From Pelagibius sp037652055 (GTDB lineage: Bacteria > Pseudomonadota > Alphaproteobacteria > Kiloniellales > Kiloniellaceae): a stretch of 64,000 nucleotides of DNA. The DNA lies in the NCBI RefSeq assembly GCF_037652055.1, contig NZ_JBBKAH010000006.1, positions 1 to 64,000 of the forward strand. Direction: 5' to 3'. The stretch's first letter is position 1; the number at the start of each line of letters is the position of its first letter. The notes below the pieces were generated by a model. That model made no database searches. It saw nothing but the letters and a program-made list of their open reading frames with translations, and was not told where the DNA came from. Below are positions 16,227 to 24,023 of the stretch, piece by piece. A program made the position numbers and the translations under genes.

Positions 16227-17074
16227 GTGAGTCTGACAAGAAGTCGATCGAAGAGCTGCTGAACCAGGACGAAGCCGGCGCCGAGGACATCGTCTCGGTG
16301 CTGCGCCTCATCGCCGAGCGCGCCGGCAAGATCATCCTCGCCTACTACGTGGAAGAGGAAGACATCGAGGTGCGCGAAAAGGACGATGCCTCGCCGGTCA
16401 CCGATGCGGACGAAGCGGCGGAGACCTTCATCCTCGGCGCGCTGAATACGCTGACGCCGGATATTCCGGTGGTCGCCGAGGAAGCCATGGCCGCCGGCGA
16501 GATGCCGGTGATCGAGGGCAACCGCTTCTGGCTGGTCGACCCGCTGGATGGCACCAAGGAATTCATCAGCCGCAACGGCGAGTTCACCGTGAACATCGCC
16601 CTCATCGAAGACGGCCAACCCGCCGCCGGCGTGGTGCACGCCCCTGCCCTGGCCATGACCTGGGCCGGCGTCTGCGGCGAGGACGCCGAGGGCAACAAGA
16701 CCAGCGGGCGCGCGGTCTACGCCGAGACCGACAAGCCGCTGATGGACATCCGCGCCCGCGAGATCCCGGCAGAAGGCGCCGTGGTCGTCGCCAGCCGCCG
16801 CCACGGCCAGGGCGAGGAGCTCGACGCCTTTCTTGCCAAGTACAAGGTGGCCGACAAGGTCTCCGCCGGCTCGTCGCTGAAGTTCTGCCTGGTCGCCACC
16901 GGGCGCGCCGATCTCTACCCGCGCTTCGGACGCACCATGGAGTGGGACACCGCCGCCGGCCACGCCGTGCTGCTCGCCGCCGGCGGCCAGGTCTACACCC
17001 TGGACGACGAGCCGCTGGACTACGGCAAGCCCGGCTTCGAGAATCCTCACTTCTACGCGGTGGGTGCGGAATAG
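16223..17074 (+). CDS. cysQ: 3'(2'),5'-bisphosphate nucleotidase CysQ
   Basis: An inositol-monophosphatase-fold enzyme that removes the 3' phosphate from PAP/PAPS, protecting sulfate assimilation and RNA turnover. Metal-binding motifs are intact: SPVTDADEAAE, WLVDPLDGTKEF and MEWDTAAGHA. A GTG at 16223 overlaps the stop of the upstream gene (GTGA) with GGGAGG just before it, giving 283 residues; this start fits the family better than the in-frame ATG further up. Translational coupling to the molybdoenzyme gene is likely, though a metabolic link is not obvious. Confidence 0.93.
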   Translation: MSESDKKSIEELLNQDEAGAEDIVSVLRLIAERAGKIILAYYVEEEDIEVREKDDASPVTDADEAAETFILGALNTLTPDIPVVAEEAMAAGEMPVIEGNRFWLVDPLDGTKEFISRNGEFTVNIALIEDGQPAAGVVHAPALAMTWAGVCGEDAEGNKTSGRAVYAETDKPLMDIRAREIPAEGAVVVASRRHGQGEELDAFLAKYKVADKVSAGSSLKFCLVATGRADLYPRFGRTMEWDTAAGHAVLLAAGGQVYTLDDEPLDYGKPGFENPHFYAVGAE

Positions 17075-17266
17075 CAGCCTGAGCGGACCCGCCGCCGCCG
17101 GAACTTCCGCCGCCATGTCGCGGAGTTCTGCGCCGGCGGAGTCGGCCTTTTAGACAAAACCCGGCTTTTCCGAATCGTTCACGCCTTGCGCCCGACAATG
17201 CCGGCCGCATGAACGCTGCGGCTACGCGAGGGCGCTAAGCCCCTCGCCCGCCGGGGGACGAACGAC

Positions 17267-18790
17267 GTGAACGACATGGCCAGTATCGTGGCGGAGCCTG
17301 CGGCTCGCGAGGGCATCCCGCTTGACCTCGCGCCGCTGCTGACGCCCTACCGGCAGCACAAGCGGCTGACGGTTCGCGTCGTCTACCTGCCCGCGCGGGC
17401 CGAGCTGACCAGGGGCGCGAAGAACGAGGACGCCAGCTGGTCGCTGACGCCGGCGGATCTCGACGGCCTTGCGCTGGTGCTGCCGGACGACGTCGAGCCG
17501 CCGGCGAGCGTCGCGATCCGCATCGTGGTCGTCGACAAGAACGAAAACGCCTCCATCGTCGGACAGTTCGAGGTACCGCTGCCGCGCAGCGCGCGGCGGA
17601 TGAAGCCGCGCGGAGACATCGGAGACGGCCAGGCGCTGGCGGCGGACTGGCAGCGCCGCATGGACCGCCGGGTCGCCGCCGCGCTGCGTCTCGGCCGGCG
17701 CAGAACGGCAGAGGCACTGGCCGCGGCCGAGACACAGTGGCAGACAGAAAATGCCGCGCGCCTCGGCGCCCAGGCAGAAGCCCTGGAGCGGACGTGGCGG
17801 CAGAAGCTCACCGACGAGCTGGATGCAGCGCGCGCCGCCTGGGAAGCCGAGTTGGCGCAGGCCAGCGGGGCGACCGTCGCCGCCGCGGTGGCCGAAGCGG
17901 AACGCAACGCGGCGGCCGCCGCCGAGATTCGTCTTCAGGAGGCGCAGGCCGAATGGCGCCGCGAGGCCGAGCGCGACATTGCGGCGGCGCGCCAGCAGGC
18001 GGCCGATGCGCAGGCCGCCGCCCGGCAACTTGAAGCCGGCCGCACGGCGGCGGAGGCGCAGTGGCGGCAGGAAAGCGACGCTCGCCTCGCCGACCAGGAG
18101 CAGGCGATCGAACTGGCGTGGCGGCAGAAGGTCGAAGACGCGCGCAGCGCCCGCGACGCCGCGCAGGCCAAGGCCGAAGACGCTGCACGCAAAGCCGAGG
18201 CTCTCGCGCGGGAACTCGAGGCGGCGCGAACCGGCCTCGCCGCCGCTGAAACGCAGCAGACCGCCGACGACATCGAGACGCGCGTGGCGCAGGAGATCGA
18301 GCGGCGCCTCGCGAAGGCGCGAACGGAGTGGCGCAAGGAAAGCGAGGCCGAGCGCGCCGAGGCCATCGAACAGGCCGAGCGGCGCACGCAGGGTCTGGCA
18401 GAGTCCCGCCTGCGGCGGGCGCGCGAGGATTGGCAACGCGAGGCACAGGAGGCCCTCGTCGTGGCGGAAGGCAAGTGGAAGGCGGAAGCTGCGAGGCGGC
18501 TCGCGACGGCGCAGGCGGAGTGGAGTCGCAGCAACGAGGCCAAAGCGACGGCGGGCCGTGGCATGCTGCGGCGCACCGCACGACGCCAGGGCAGGAGCCA
18601 GATCTGGCGCCGGGCGGTACAGCTCGGCGCGCTCGCAGGCAGCGCGACCGCGCTCTTTTTCCTCTACGTCGAGTTCGAGCCGCTCATCCGGCTGTGGACG
18701 CCCAAGCTCATCGCACTGGCGAGCGATCTGGTCGGCACGGCCTGGACCGAGGTGCAGTCGTTGGCAGCGGGGATCTTCGCGCGCCTGTAA
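17267..18790 (+). CDS. Coiled-coil protein with N-terminal beta domain and C-terminal membrane anchor
   Basis: I do not recognise this 507-residue protein. Residues about 10-110 look like a beta-rich domain (LTVRVVYLPARAEL, then SVAIRIVVVDKNENASIVGQFEVPLP). Residues about 120-430 form a very long Ala/Glu/Arg coiled coil in which W recurs in the contexts EAQWRQE, EWRRE, EWRKE, DWQRE, GKWKAE and AEWSR, roughly every 20-50 residues. A basic segment leads to a transmembrane helix (LGALAGSATALFFLYVEFEP) and an amphipathic C-terminal helix. It could tether a cytoplasmic coiled-coil to the inner membrane. GTG 17267 follows GGGGGAC; ATG 17276 is an alternative. No operon partner. Confidence 0.8.
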   Translation: MNDMASIVAEPAAREGIPLDLAPLLTPYRQHKRLTVRVVYLPARAELTRGAKNEDASWSLTPADLDGLALVLPDDVEPPASVAIRIVVVDKNENASIVGQFEVPLPRSARRMKPRGDIGDGQALAADWQRRMDRRVAAALRLGRRRTAEALAAAETQWQTENAARLGAQAEALERTWRQKLTDELDAARAAWEAELAQASGATVAAAVAEAERNAAAAAEIRLQEAQAEWRREAERDIAAARQQAADAQAAARQLEAGRTAAEAQWRQESDARLADQEQAIELAWRQKVEDARSARDAAQAKAEDAARKAEALARELEAARTGLAAAETQQTADDIETRVAQEIERRLAKARTEWRKESEAERAEAIEQAERRTQGLAESRLRRAREDWQREAQEALVVAEGKWKAEAARRLATAQAEWSRSNEAKATAGRGMLRRTARRQGRSQIWRRAVQLGALAGSATALFFLYVEFEPLIRLWTPKLIALASDLVGTAWTEVQSLAAGIFARL

Positions 18791-19281
18791 CTCGGGCGAC
18801 GCTATCGGCAACCGTCGCTTCCTTTGCTCGCCGGCATAGGCAATCTTGCGGTTAGCATGGCGCATTATATCGCCGTCCCTCTTTTTTGCTGCGGGACGGC
18901 AACCGGCTTCGCCGCGACGCCGGTTGCCCCGCAATTCGCCACCAATTCCAATCGATTGCCGGCGACGCCCCTGCTTTGCATCTGCAGCACGGGCGGGCAA
19001 AGCGCAGAAATCCGCCGATATTCCTAGTCCCAGCCTCTTGACCGGTGCACGCGATGAGTCGCAAGCTATCAGCACGTGGCCGGGGAAAACCGGTGACGAT
19101 ATAGCCGCCGCAAAGCCTGTGCGGTGACTCGTCAGGAGGTTCCTTAACTACCGCGGTGGGAGCCGATCCTGTCCAACGAGAGCAAATGACCGGGGCCGCC
19201 GCGCCCCGGTCTAGCTTTATGGGCAAACCTCTCATCAGCCTGCATATGGACAGCCGGGGCGCGAAGCGGCAGTCTGCGGCC
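18791..19281. other. Intergenic gap with perfect hairpin
   Basis: No gene is convincing. A 10-pair stem, GGCAACCGGC (18898-18907) with GCCGGTTGCC (18919-18928), has no T-tract on either strand; an RNA element or a weak terminator is possible. An AGGAGG at 19134-19139 has no well-placed start. Confidence 0.4.
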
Positions 19282-19713
19282 ATGCCTGATTCGACAAAGC
19301 CCCCCCAAGACGTCGACCCGCTGCGCACCCATGGTGGCTTCGCCGACCTGGTCGGCTACACGCTGGAGACCTGGGAGCCGGACCTTGCCGAGGTCACTCT
19401 GACGGTCGACGCACGCCACCTGAACCGCAGCGGCGTCATGCACGGCGGCATGCTGACCACGCTGGTCGATACCGCCTGCGGCTATTGCGGCTGCCACGCG
19501 CCCAAGGGCGAGACGCCGAAGCGCGCGTTCACCCTGTCGCTGACCACCAACTTCGTCGGTGCCGCGCAGCACGGCCAACGCCTCGTCGCGCGTGCGCGCC
19601 GCACCGGCGGCGGCAAGTCGGTGTTCTTCGCCGACTGCGAGGTGCGCGACCAGGACGGGCGCATGATCGGCACCGGCCAGGGCACCTTCAAGTACATCAC
19701 CCTGCGCAAGTGA
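19282..19713 (+). CDS. PaaI-family hotdog thioesterase
   Basis: The 143-residue hotdog protein contains the PaaI signature HLNRSGVMHGGMLTTLVDTA, where the Asp/Gly-rich turn and the helix hold the acyl-CoA thioester, followed by TLSLTTNFVGAA and a terminal beta strand. It hydrolyses acyl- or aryl-CoA; the substrate is open. The start at 19282 is chosen from family length; in-frame ATG 19246 or GTG 19156 would only add residues with no domain. The acetyltransferase starts ten bases after its stop, likely one operon. Confidence 0.85.
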   Translation: MPDSTKPPQDVDPLRTHGGFADLVGYTLETWEPDLAEVTLTVDARHLNRSGVMHGGMLTTLVDTACGYCGCHAPKGETPKRAFTLSLTTNFVGAAQHGQRLVARARRTGGGKSVFFADCEVRDQDGRMIGTGQGTFKYITLRK

Positions 19714-19723
19714 CGCCGCAGCG

Positions 19724-20284
19724 ATGGAAACCCTGGAGACGGCGCGCCTCATCCTGCGCCCGCGCGACATGGGCGACTTCGCTGCCTGCCTCGCCATGGA
19801 CGGCGATCCGGAAGTCATCCGCTACGTCGGCCCACCGTGGTCCAACGCGGCGGAGCACCGGGATTTCCTGCGCCGGCGCATCCAGGAACCTTGTGCGCCC
19901 GGACTGGGGTACTGGTCGATTTTCGCCAGGGAAGATCCGACGCGCTTTCTCGGCTGGGTGATGCTGTATCCCTGCGACGTCGCCGGCGCCGAGGTAGAGA
20001 TCGGCTGGCGCCTGAATCGCGCCGCCTGGGGCAAGGGCTACGCCACCGAGGCCGCTGCGCCGATCCTGGCGCTGGGCTTCGCCGAGGGCGACATGGCCTC
20101 GGTCGTCGCCGACATCCATCCCGACAACCATGCGTCCCGGCGCGTCGCCGAAAAGATCGGCCTCGTCTTCACCGGCATGGTCGACTACCACGGCGAACCG
20201 GCACGGCGCTACAGCATCACGCGTGCGGCGTTCGACGCCTGCGCGGCATCCTCATCTCAGCCGAACAGCACGACCAGGCCGTAG
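19724..20284 (+). CDS. GNAT N-acetyltransferase (RimJ/RimL-like)
   Basis: A 186-residue GNAT fold: LETARLILRPRDMGDF at the start, the acetyl-CoA loop RAAWGKGYATEAA (pattern Q/RxxGxG/A), then IHPDNHASRRVAEKIGLVF, all features of RimJ/RimL/SpeG-like enzymes. It acetylates a protein N-terminus or small molecule. The C-terminus overlaps the opposite-strand small membrane gene by 28 bases. Confidence 0.85.
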   Translation: METLETARLILRPRDMGDFAACLAMDGDPEVIRYVGPPWSNAAEHRDFLRRRIQEPCAPGLGYWSIFAREDPTRFLGWVMLYPCDVAGAEVEIGWRLNRAAWGKGYATEAAAPILALGFAEGDMASVVADIHPDNHASRRVAEKIGLVFTGMVDYHGEPARRYSITRAAFDACAASSSQPNSTTRP

Positions 20285-20448
20285 ACGACGGCCGCCAGCG
20301 CCAGCACGAGCACACGTCCAGTCAGCTGCTCGCGTCCCTCGGCCAGGCGCAGGCGCCGAAGCTCCACCGGCGAGGCCGCCTGCTGTTCCAGCTGCATGCG
20401 CAGGCGGGCCGCGGCCAGCTCGCCCTCGTAATCGGCACCGCCTACCAT
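20257..20448 (-). CDS. Small membrane-anchored protein, 63 aa
   Basis: ATG 20448 to TGA 20257. A charged helical N-terminal part (ELAAARLRMQLEQQAASPVE) leads to one C-terminal transmembrane helix (RVLVLALAAVVYGLVVLFG), a tail-anchored topology. It starts ten bases after the LytTR gene's stop, in the same direction, so it is probably co-transcribed and may work with that membrane regulator. Coding status is inferred from the amphipathic/hydrophobic layout; no family known. Confidence 0.55.
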   Translation of the reverse strand: MVGGADYEGELAAARLRMQLEQQAASPVELRRLRLAEGREQLTGRVLVLALAAVVYGLVVLFG

Positions 20449-20458
20449 CGCGCCCCCA

Positions 20459-21400
20459 TCAGGCGACAGTATCGAGACGCGCGCCATAGCGCCGCTGCAC
20501 GTCGTCGGCATGGCGTGCGCTGACCGGCACCTGCTCGCCGTTGCGCAGCACGATCCTGAGACCGCGCTTGCCGGACTTCAGCGCGGCGACGCCGGCATCG
20601 GCAACCCAGAAGGAGCGGTGCACCTGCAGCCCGGAGAGCCCGTCCAGCTCGCGCAGCGCGTCGCCGAAGCGGTAGAGCGTGGTGGGCGCCCCCTCGGCGG
20701 TGATCGCCCGCACGTAGTGCTCCTGCGCCTGCACCGCAAAGAGCGGGCCGGTCACCGGCGGATCGAAGCGCGCGAGGAAAGCGGGGGGCGCCGGCGGTGC
20801 CGGGCGCAACAGCTGCGGGCGCGGCGCGGCGGCGGGCGATTCTTCGACCACGGCCTTCGCCGATCCGCTGCCCTGCAGGATCAGGCGGGGGGCGACAATG
20901 AGGGCGCAGAGCGCCAGGTGATTGTCGAGGTGGTAGAGCGATTCGAGGGCAAAGAGCGCCGCCATGGCGCCGGCCGAATAGGTTGCGCCGCTGGCGTCCA
21001 GCCCGAAGCCGGCCGCACCGGCGCCCCAAAGGCTTTGCTCGGGAGCGTTGAGCTCCGGCAGACCGAGCAGCAGATCCAACATGGTCACGCAGAGGGTAAA
21101 CAGCGGCAGGGTCAAGAGGGCGGCGGCCGGGACCAGCCAGGGCCATTTCACCTGCGGCGTCAGCGGACTCAGCTCCAGCAAGGCGAGAGCGCCGGCGAAC
21201 AGCAGATAGGCCATGAGCAGGCGGCCGATCCAGTAGGCGTAGCCGGCGACCAGCGGGAAGTCGGCCAGGGCCTCGCGCTGGTGGCCGCCCAGCAGAATGG
21301 CGGCGACCAGCGTCACCGCAAGGCCCCATAGGGGCCAGGGAAGGCTACCGGCGGCGCCGCGCAGGATCATTTCGGGCACTCCCAAAGAGCGCAGGAGCAT
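20459..21400 (-). CDS. Membrane-bound LytTR-domain transcription regulator
   Basis: The 313-residue product has about four transmembrane helices (PLWGLAVTLVAAILL, IGRLLMAYLLFAGALALL, WLVPAAALLTLPLFTLCV and a further segment), an Ala/Pro linker near 195-215, and a C-terminal LytTR DNA-binding domain (LFAVQAQEHYVRAIT, GLQVHRSFWVADAGVAAL, LRIVLRNGEQVPVSARH). It is a one-component regulator sensing something in the membrane. The start ATG 21400 lacks a ribosome site; an in-frame ATG at 21370 is an alternative. The following tail-anchored micro-gene may be its partner. Confidence 0.85.
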   Translation of the reverse strand: MLLRSLGVPEMILRGAAGSLPWPLWGLAVTLVAAILLGGHQREALADFPLVAGYAYWIGRLLMAYLLFAGALALLELSPLTPQVKWPWLVPAAALLTLPLFTLCVTMLDLLLGLPELNAPEQSLWGAGAAGFGLDASGATYSAGAMAALFALESLYHLDNHLALCALIVAPRLILQGSGSAKAVVEESPAAAPRPQLLRPAPPAPPAFLARFDPPVTGPLFAVQAQEHYVRAITAEGAPTTLYRFGDALRELDGLSGLQVHRSFWVADAGVAALKSGKRGLRIVLRNGEQVPVSARHADDVQRRYGARLDTVA

Positions 21401-21401
21401 G

Positions 21402-21425
21402 ACATTTCATGCAGCATGAAAATGT
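21402..21425. promoter_or_regulatory. Inverted repeat at the LytTR start
   Basis: ACATTTCATGC and GCATGAAAATGT are complementary around one central base, with one T unmatched. It abuts the start codon, so binding there would block expression; autoregulation is a guess, since LytTR proteins usually prefer direct repeats. Confidence 0.4.
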
Positions 21426-21726
21426 TACCCGAAGATAAGCCGCCGTCGAGACTGACTTTTTCGTGAGCGCCCGTGCAGTCGCCCCGCGGCTTGCGGTTTC
21501 GAGAAATTTCCACCGCCGGACGCTATCCGCCGACGGGGACCGACGCTAGAGTTGGCGCAAGAAGGGGGCGATTCCCAATGGCTTCGCCGATCCTCGGGAG
21601 GACAAGTCAGGGAAAACGGGCGCCCCGCAACGAATTGCGCCCTCGATCTCCGGACAGGGTTTTTGCGATTCATCCCCTCTTGCCCCTGGGGACCCGCCGC
21701 CCCCTTCGCCTTTTCCGGTCCACCCT

Positions 21727-21771
21727 GCCGTCCACCATAGGGCCGTCCACCATAAGGCCGCCCACCATAGG
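21727..21771. repeat. Three 15-base direct repeats
   Basis: GCCGTCCACCATAGG, GCCGTCCACCATAAG and GCCGCCCACCATAGG follow each other without gap and end 13 bases before the yghX-like start codon. They could be protein-binding sites or an expansion-prone array in the leader. Confidence 0.85.
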
Positions 21772-21784
21772 AGTGCCGAGCAAG

Positions 21785-22708
21785 ATGTCCGCGTCCCCCC
21801 GACACCACACTGGCAAGAAGTCTCCTGGCGAAACGGCGTCGCCGCAGATCACCCAGGAGATGATCGATCTCTACGACGAGTACACCCATCTGACCCTCGA
21901 TCGGCGCCGCTTCTTCGACCACCTGACGCGGGTTGCCGGCGGCACCGCCGCGGCCTGCGCCCTGCTGCCCATCCTGGAGAACAACTATGCCGAGGCAGCG
22001 ATGGTGGCGCCCGACGACAGCCGGGTCGCCACTGAGACCATCACTTTTCCCGGCGCGCACGGCGAACTGACCGGCTACCTGGCGCGACCGGCCGGCGAGA
22101 TGGGCAAACTGCCTGCCGTGCTGGTGATCCACGAGAACCGCGGCCTCAACCCGCACATCGAGGACGTCACCCGCCGCATGGCGCTGGAGGGCTTCGTCGC
22201 GCTGGGAGTCGACTTCCTGTCGCCGGCCGGCGGCACGCCCGCCGACGAGGACAAGGCACGCGAGATGATCGGCCAGCTCGACAGCGCGCAGACCATCGAG
22301 AATGCCGTCGCCGCGGTGGACTACCTCGCCGGGCATCCGGCCACCACGGGCAAGGTTGGGGCCGTCGGCTTCTGCTGGGGCGGCGCCATGGCCAACCAGG
22401 TGGCGGTGAATTCGCCGCAGGTCGCCGCCACGGTCGCCTACTACGGCCGCCAGCCCTCGACCGACCAGGTGGCGAAGATCAAGGCGCCGATGATGCTGCA
22501 CTATGCCGGGCTCGACGAGCGCATCAACGCCGGCATCCCCGACTTCAAGTCGGCGCTGGACGCCAGCGGCGTCAGCTACGAGATGTTCACCTACGACAAT
22601 GCCAACCACGCCTTCAACAACGACACCAACGCGGCACGCTACGACGAGAAAGCCGCCGAGGTGGCGTGGAACCGCACCGTGACCTTCTTCAAGGATCAGC
22701 TAAGATAG
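21785..22708 (+). CDS. Dienelactone-hydrolase family protein, YghX-like
   Basis: The 307-residue alpha/beta hydrolase matches E. coli YghX in outline, including VIHENRGLNPHIEDVTRRMA, YYGRQPSTDQVAKIKAP and NANHAFNND. The dienelactone-hydrolase triad is visible: nucleophile Cys in GFCWGG, Asp in AGLDERI, His in NANHAF. Near residue 40, RRRFFDHLTRVAGGTAAACA looks like a Tat-type twin-arginine signal or a membrane segment preceded by about 40 soluble residues. The natural substrate of this clade is unknown. Start ATG 21785 follows three direct repeats. Confidence 0.85.
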   Translation: MSASPRHHTGKKSPGETASPQITQEMIDLYDEYTHLTLDRRRFFDHLTRVAGGTAAACALLPILENNYAEAAMVAPDDSRVATETITFPGAHGELTGYLARPAGEMGKLPAVLVIHENRGLNPHIEDVTRRMALEGFVALGVDFLSPAGGTPADEDKAREMIGQLDSAQTIENAVAAVDYLAGHPATTGKVGAVGFCWGGAMANQVAVNSPQVAATVAYYGRQPSTDQVAKIKAPMMLHYAGLDERINAGIPDFKSALDASGVSYEMFTYDNANHAFNNDTNAARYDEKAAEVAWNRTVTFFKDQLR

Positions 22709-22829
22709 GTTCCGCCGGGCGGCCAGGTAGGAGAGAACCGCCCGGGCATACCCCCAAGGGAAATTCTCTGGGGCGGCGCGGCGGCTGAGCGGCCCAAGCG
22801 CCGCCCCCTTTTTTGCTGCATAAGCGAAA

Positions 22830-23432
22830 TCAGCGTGCCTGATCGGCTGGTCTTTGCTGATGCCGCAGCTGCCTCTTGGCTGCTGCAGCCTTCGCGGGGT
22901 TTTCCGATTCTGCGAGTGCCCGGAGTTTCCCGATGGCCGCGTCGGTGTTGATAGCGCCAAGGGCCCAGCAGCACTTGGCCGCAAGAGCACACGCCTCATC
23001 GTAGGCCAGATAGTCCAGATCCATCAGCGCGACCTGATAGAGAGGGTCAATGCTGCTGGGATCGCGCAGCTCCATGAGGGCCACCGCAAAGTCTTCATGA
23101 TTCTCGTGCCAATCCTCGGTCAGCAAGGCATTCAACGGGGCGAGGCAACCCCGCGGAAATCCGAACTCCCATCCCAAGAGGTTTGCAAGTTCGGCCTCTT
23201 TCGCATCCCGGTTCTTCAAGGCGCTGTTGAGCAAGTCGCAAATGTGGTCCGGGTTCTTCCGCAGATCGACCGGGTACTCTCTCAGAAACTTCTGAAGAGC
23301 CAGCCACTTAAGGAGCCGCAGGGCACTGTTGCGGCCAATCCGCGAGAACAACCGGTGTCCGTTAACGACGCGATCGATATCGTGCTTGCGGACACAGTAT
23401 GCGAGAGCCGCGTCGAAGTGCTCCTGCTTCAT
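22830..23432 (-). CDS. HEAT-like helical repeat protein, unknown function
   Basis: A 200-residue, all-helical soluble protein. MELRDPSSIDPLYQVALMDLDYLAYDEACALAAKCCWALGAIN has the layout of HEAT/armadillo units, and an N-terminal stretch (RLFSRIGRNSALRLLKWLALQ) is also helical. AGTAAGG precedes ATG 23432. The base composition is lower in GC than neighbours and it sits two bases after the stop of a broken enoyl-CoA hydratase, so it may be an insertion, though no repeats mark its ends. No function can be given. Confidence 0.65.
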   Translation of the reverse strand: MKQEHFDAALAYCVRKHDIDRVVNGHRLFSRIGRNSALRLLKWLALQKFLREYPVDLRKNPDHICDLLNSALKNRDAKEAELANLLGWEFGFPRGCLAPLNALLTEDWHENHEDFAVALMELRDPSSIDPLYQVALMDLDYLAYDEACALAAKCCWALGAINTDAAIGKLRALAESENPAKAAAAKRQLRHQQRPADQAR

Positions 23433-23434
23433 CC

Positions 23435-23758
23435 TTACTTCCCCCCGAAGGTCGGCTTTTCCTTGGCCAGGAAGGCGCGGATGCCTTCGCGGTAGTCGGC
23501 GGTTTCGCAGGGCAGGAGCGGCTCTCGCCAGTCTTCTGCGGTCGAGATTTCCGGACGCAGCGCCTGCTTCGCCAGGCGCTTGTGCCAGCGTGCGGTGAGC
23601 GGCGCGCCGGCGGCGATGCGTTCCACCATCGCCGCCGCCTCGGCCTCAAGCGCGTCGTCGGCCACCACGCGGGTCAGCAGCCCCTTGCTTCCCGCAGGCC
23701 CTGCCCCTTCGACCTCGATACAATCGCCTGCCTGCCGCAGGTTCATCGCGTCCGCCAT
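23435..23758 (-). pseudogene. Truncated enoyl-CoA hydratase/isomerase (C-terminal remnant)
   Basis: The C-terminal part KGLLTRVVADDALEAEAAAM, then IAAGAPLTARWHKRLAKQAL and TADYREGIRAFLAKEKPTFGGK, is the conserved end of crotonase-family enzymes (usual length about 260). The N-terminal two thirds, with the oxyanion-hole glycines and active site, is missing; the first 30 residues from ATG 23758 (MADAMNLRQAGDC) are unrelated. It should be inactive. The deletion joint is near 23665-23670. Confidence 0.75.
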
Positions 23759-24023
23759 ACCGCCTCTCAGTTTCTGAATCCCGGCCTTCCGCCGACTGCG
23801 CGCCAGCCTAGGCCGCACCGGCGCTTTGCGAAAGCCCCCAACGCCTGCAAGGACTTAATGTCGCTCCTGTACGGTGGACAGGCGCCGCTGCTGCGACCAT
23901 ATTGGCATCCATGCACTGCGTCGCGACCCGCTCGGGATCCCCTCCTCAGTGCGTTGCAACGTTTTCTTCGGGGCCGGCTTTACCCTTTAGCCACGCCCCC
24001 GGCTTCGACATTCCGGACGGTTC

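Larger units (their letters stand above)
21401..21784. other. Divergent intergenic region, LytTR gene to yghX-like gene
   Basis: No gene. It holds a palindrome next to the LytTR start and three 15-base direct repeats next to the yghX-like start; both are listed separately. Confidence 0.5.

Noticed and set aside
18891..18928. Hairpin in the gap 18791-19281 as rho-independent terminator
   Set aside because: Perfect stem but no T-run on either side; kept only as an unassigned hairpin.
19156..19281. Longer N-terminus for the thioesterase from GTG 19156
   Set aside because: AGGAGG lies 16 bases away, too far, and the extra residues match nothing in the family.
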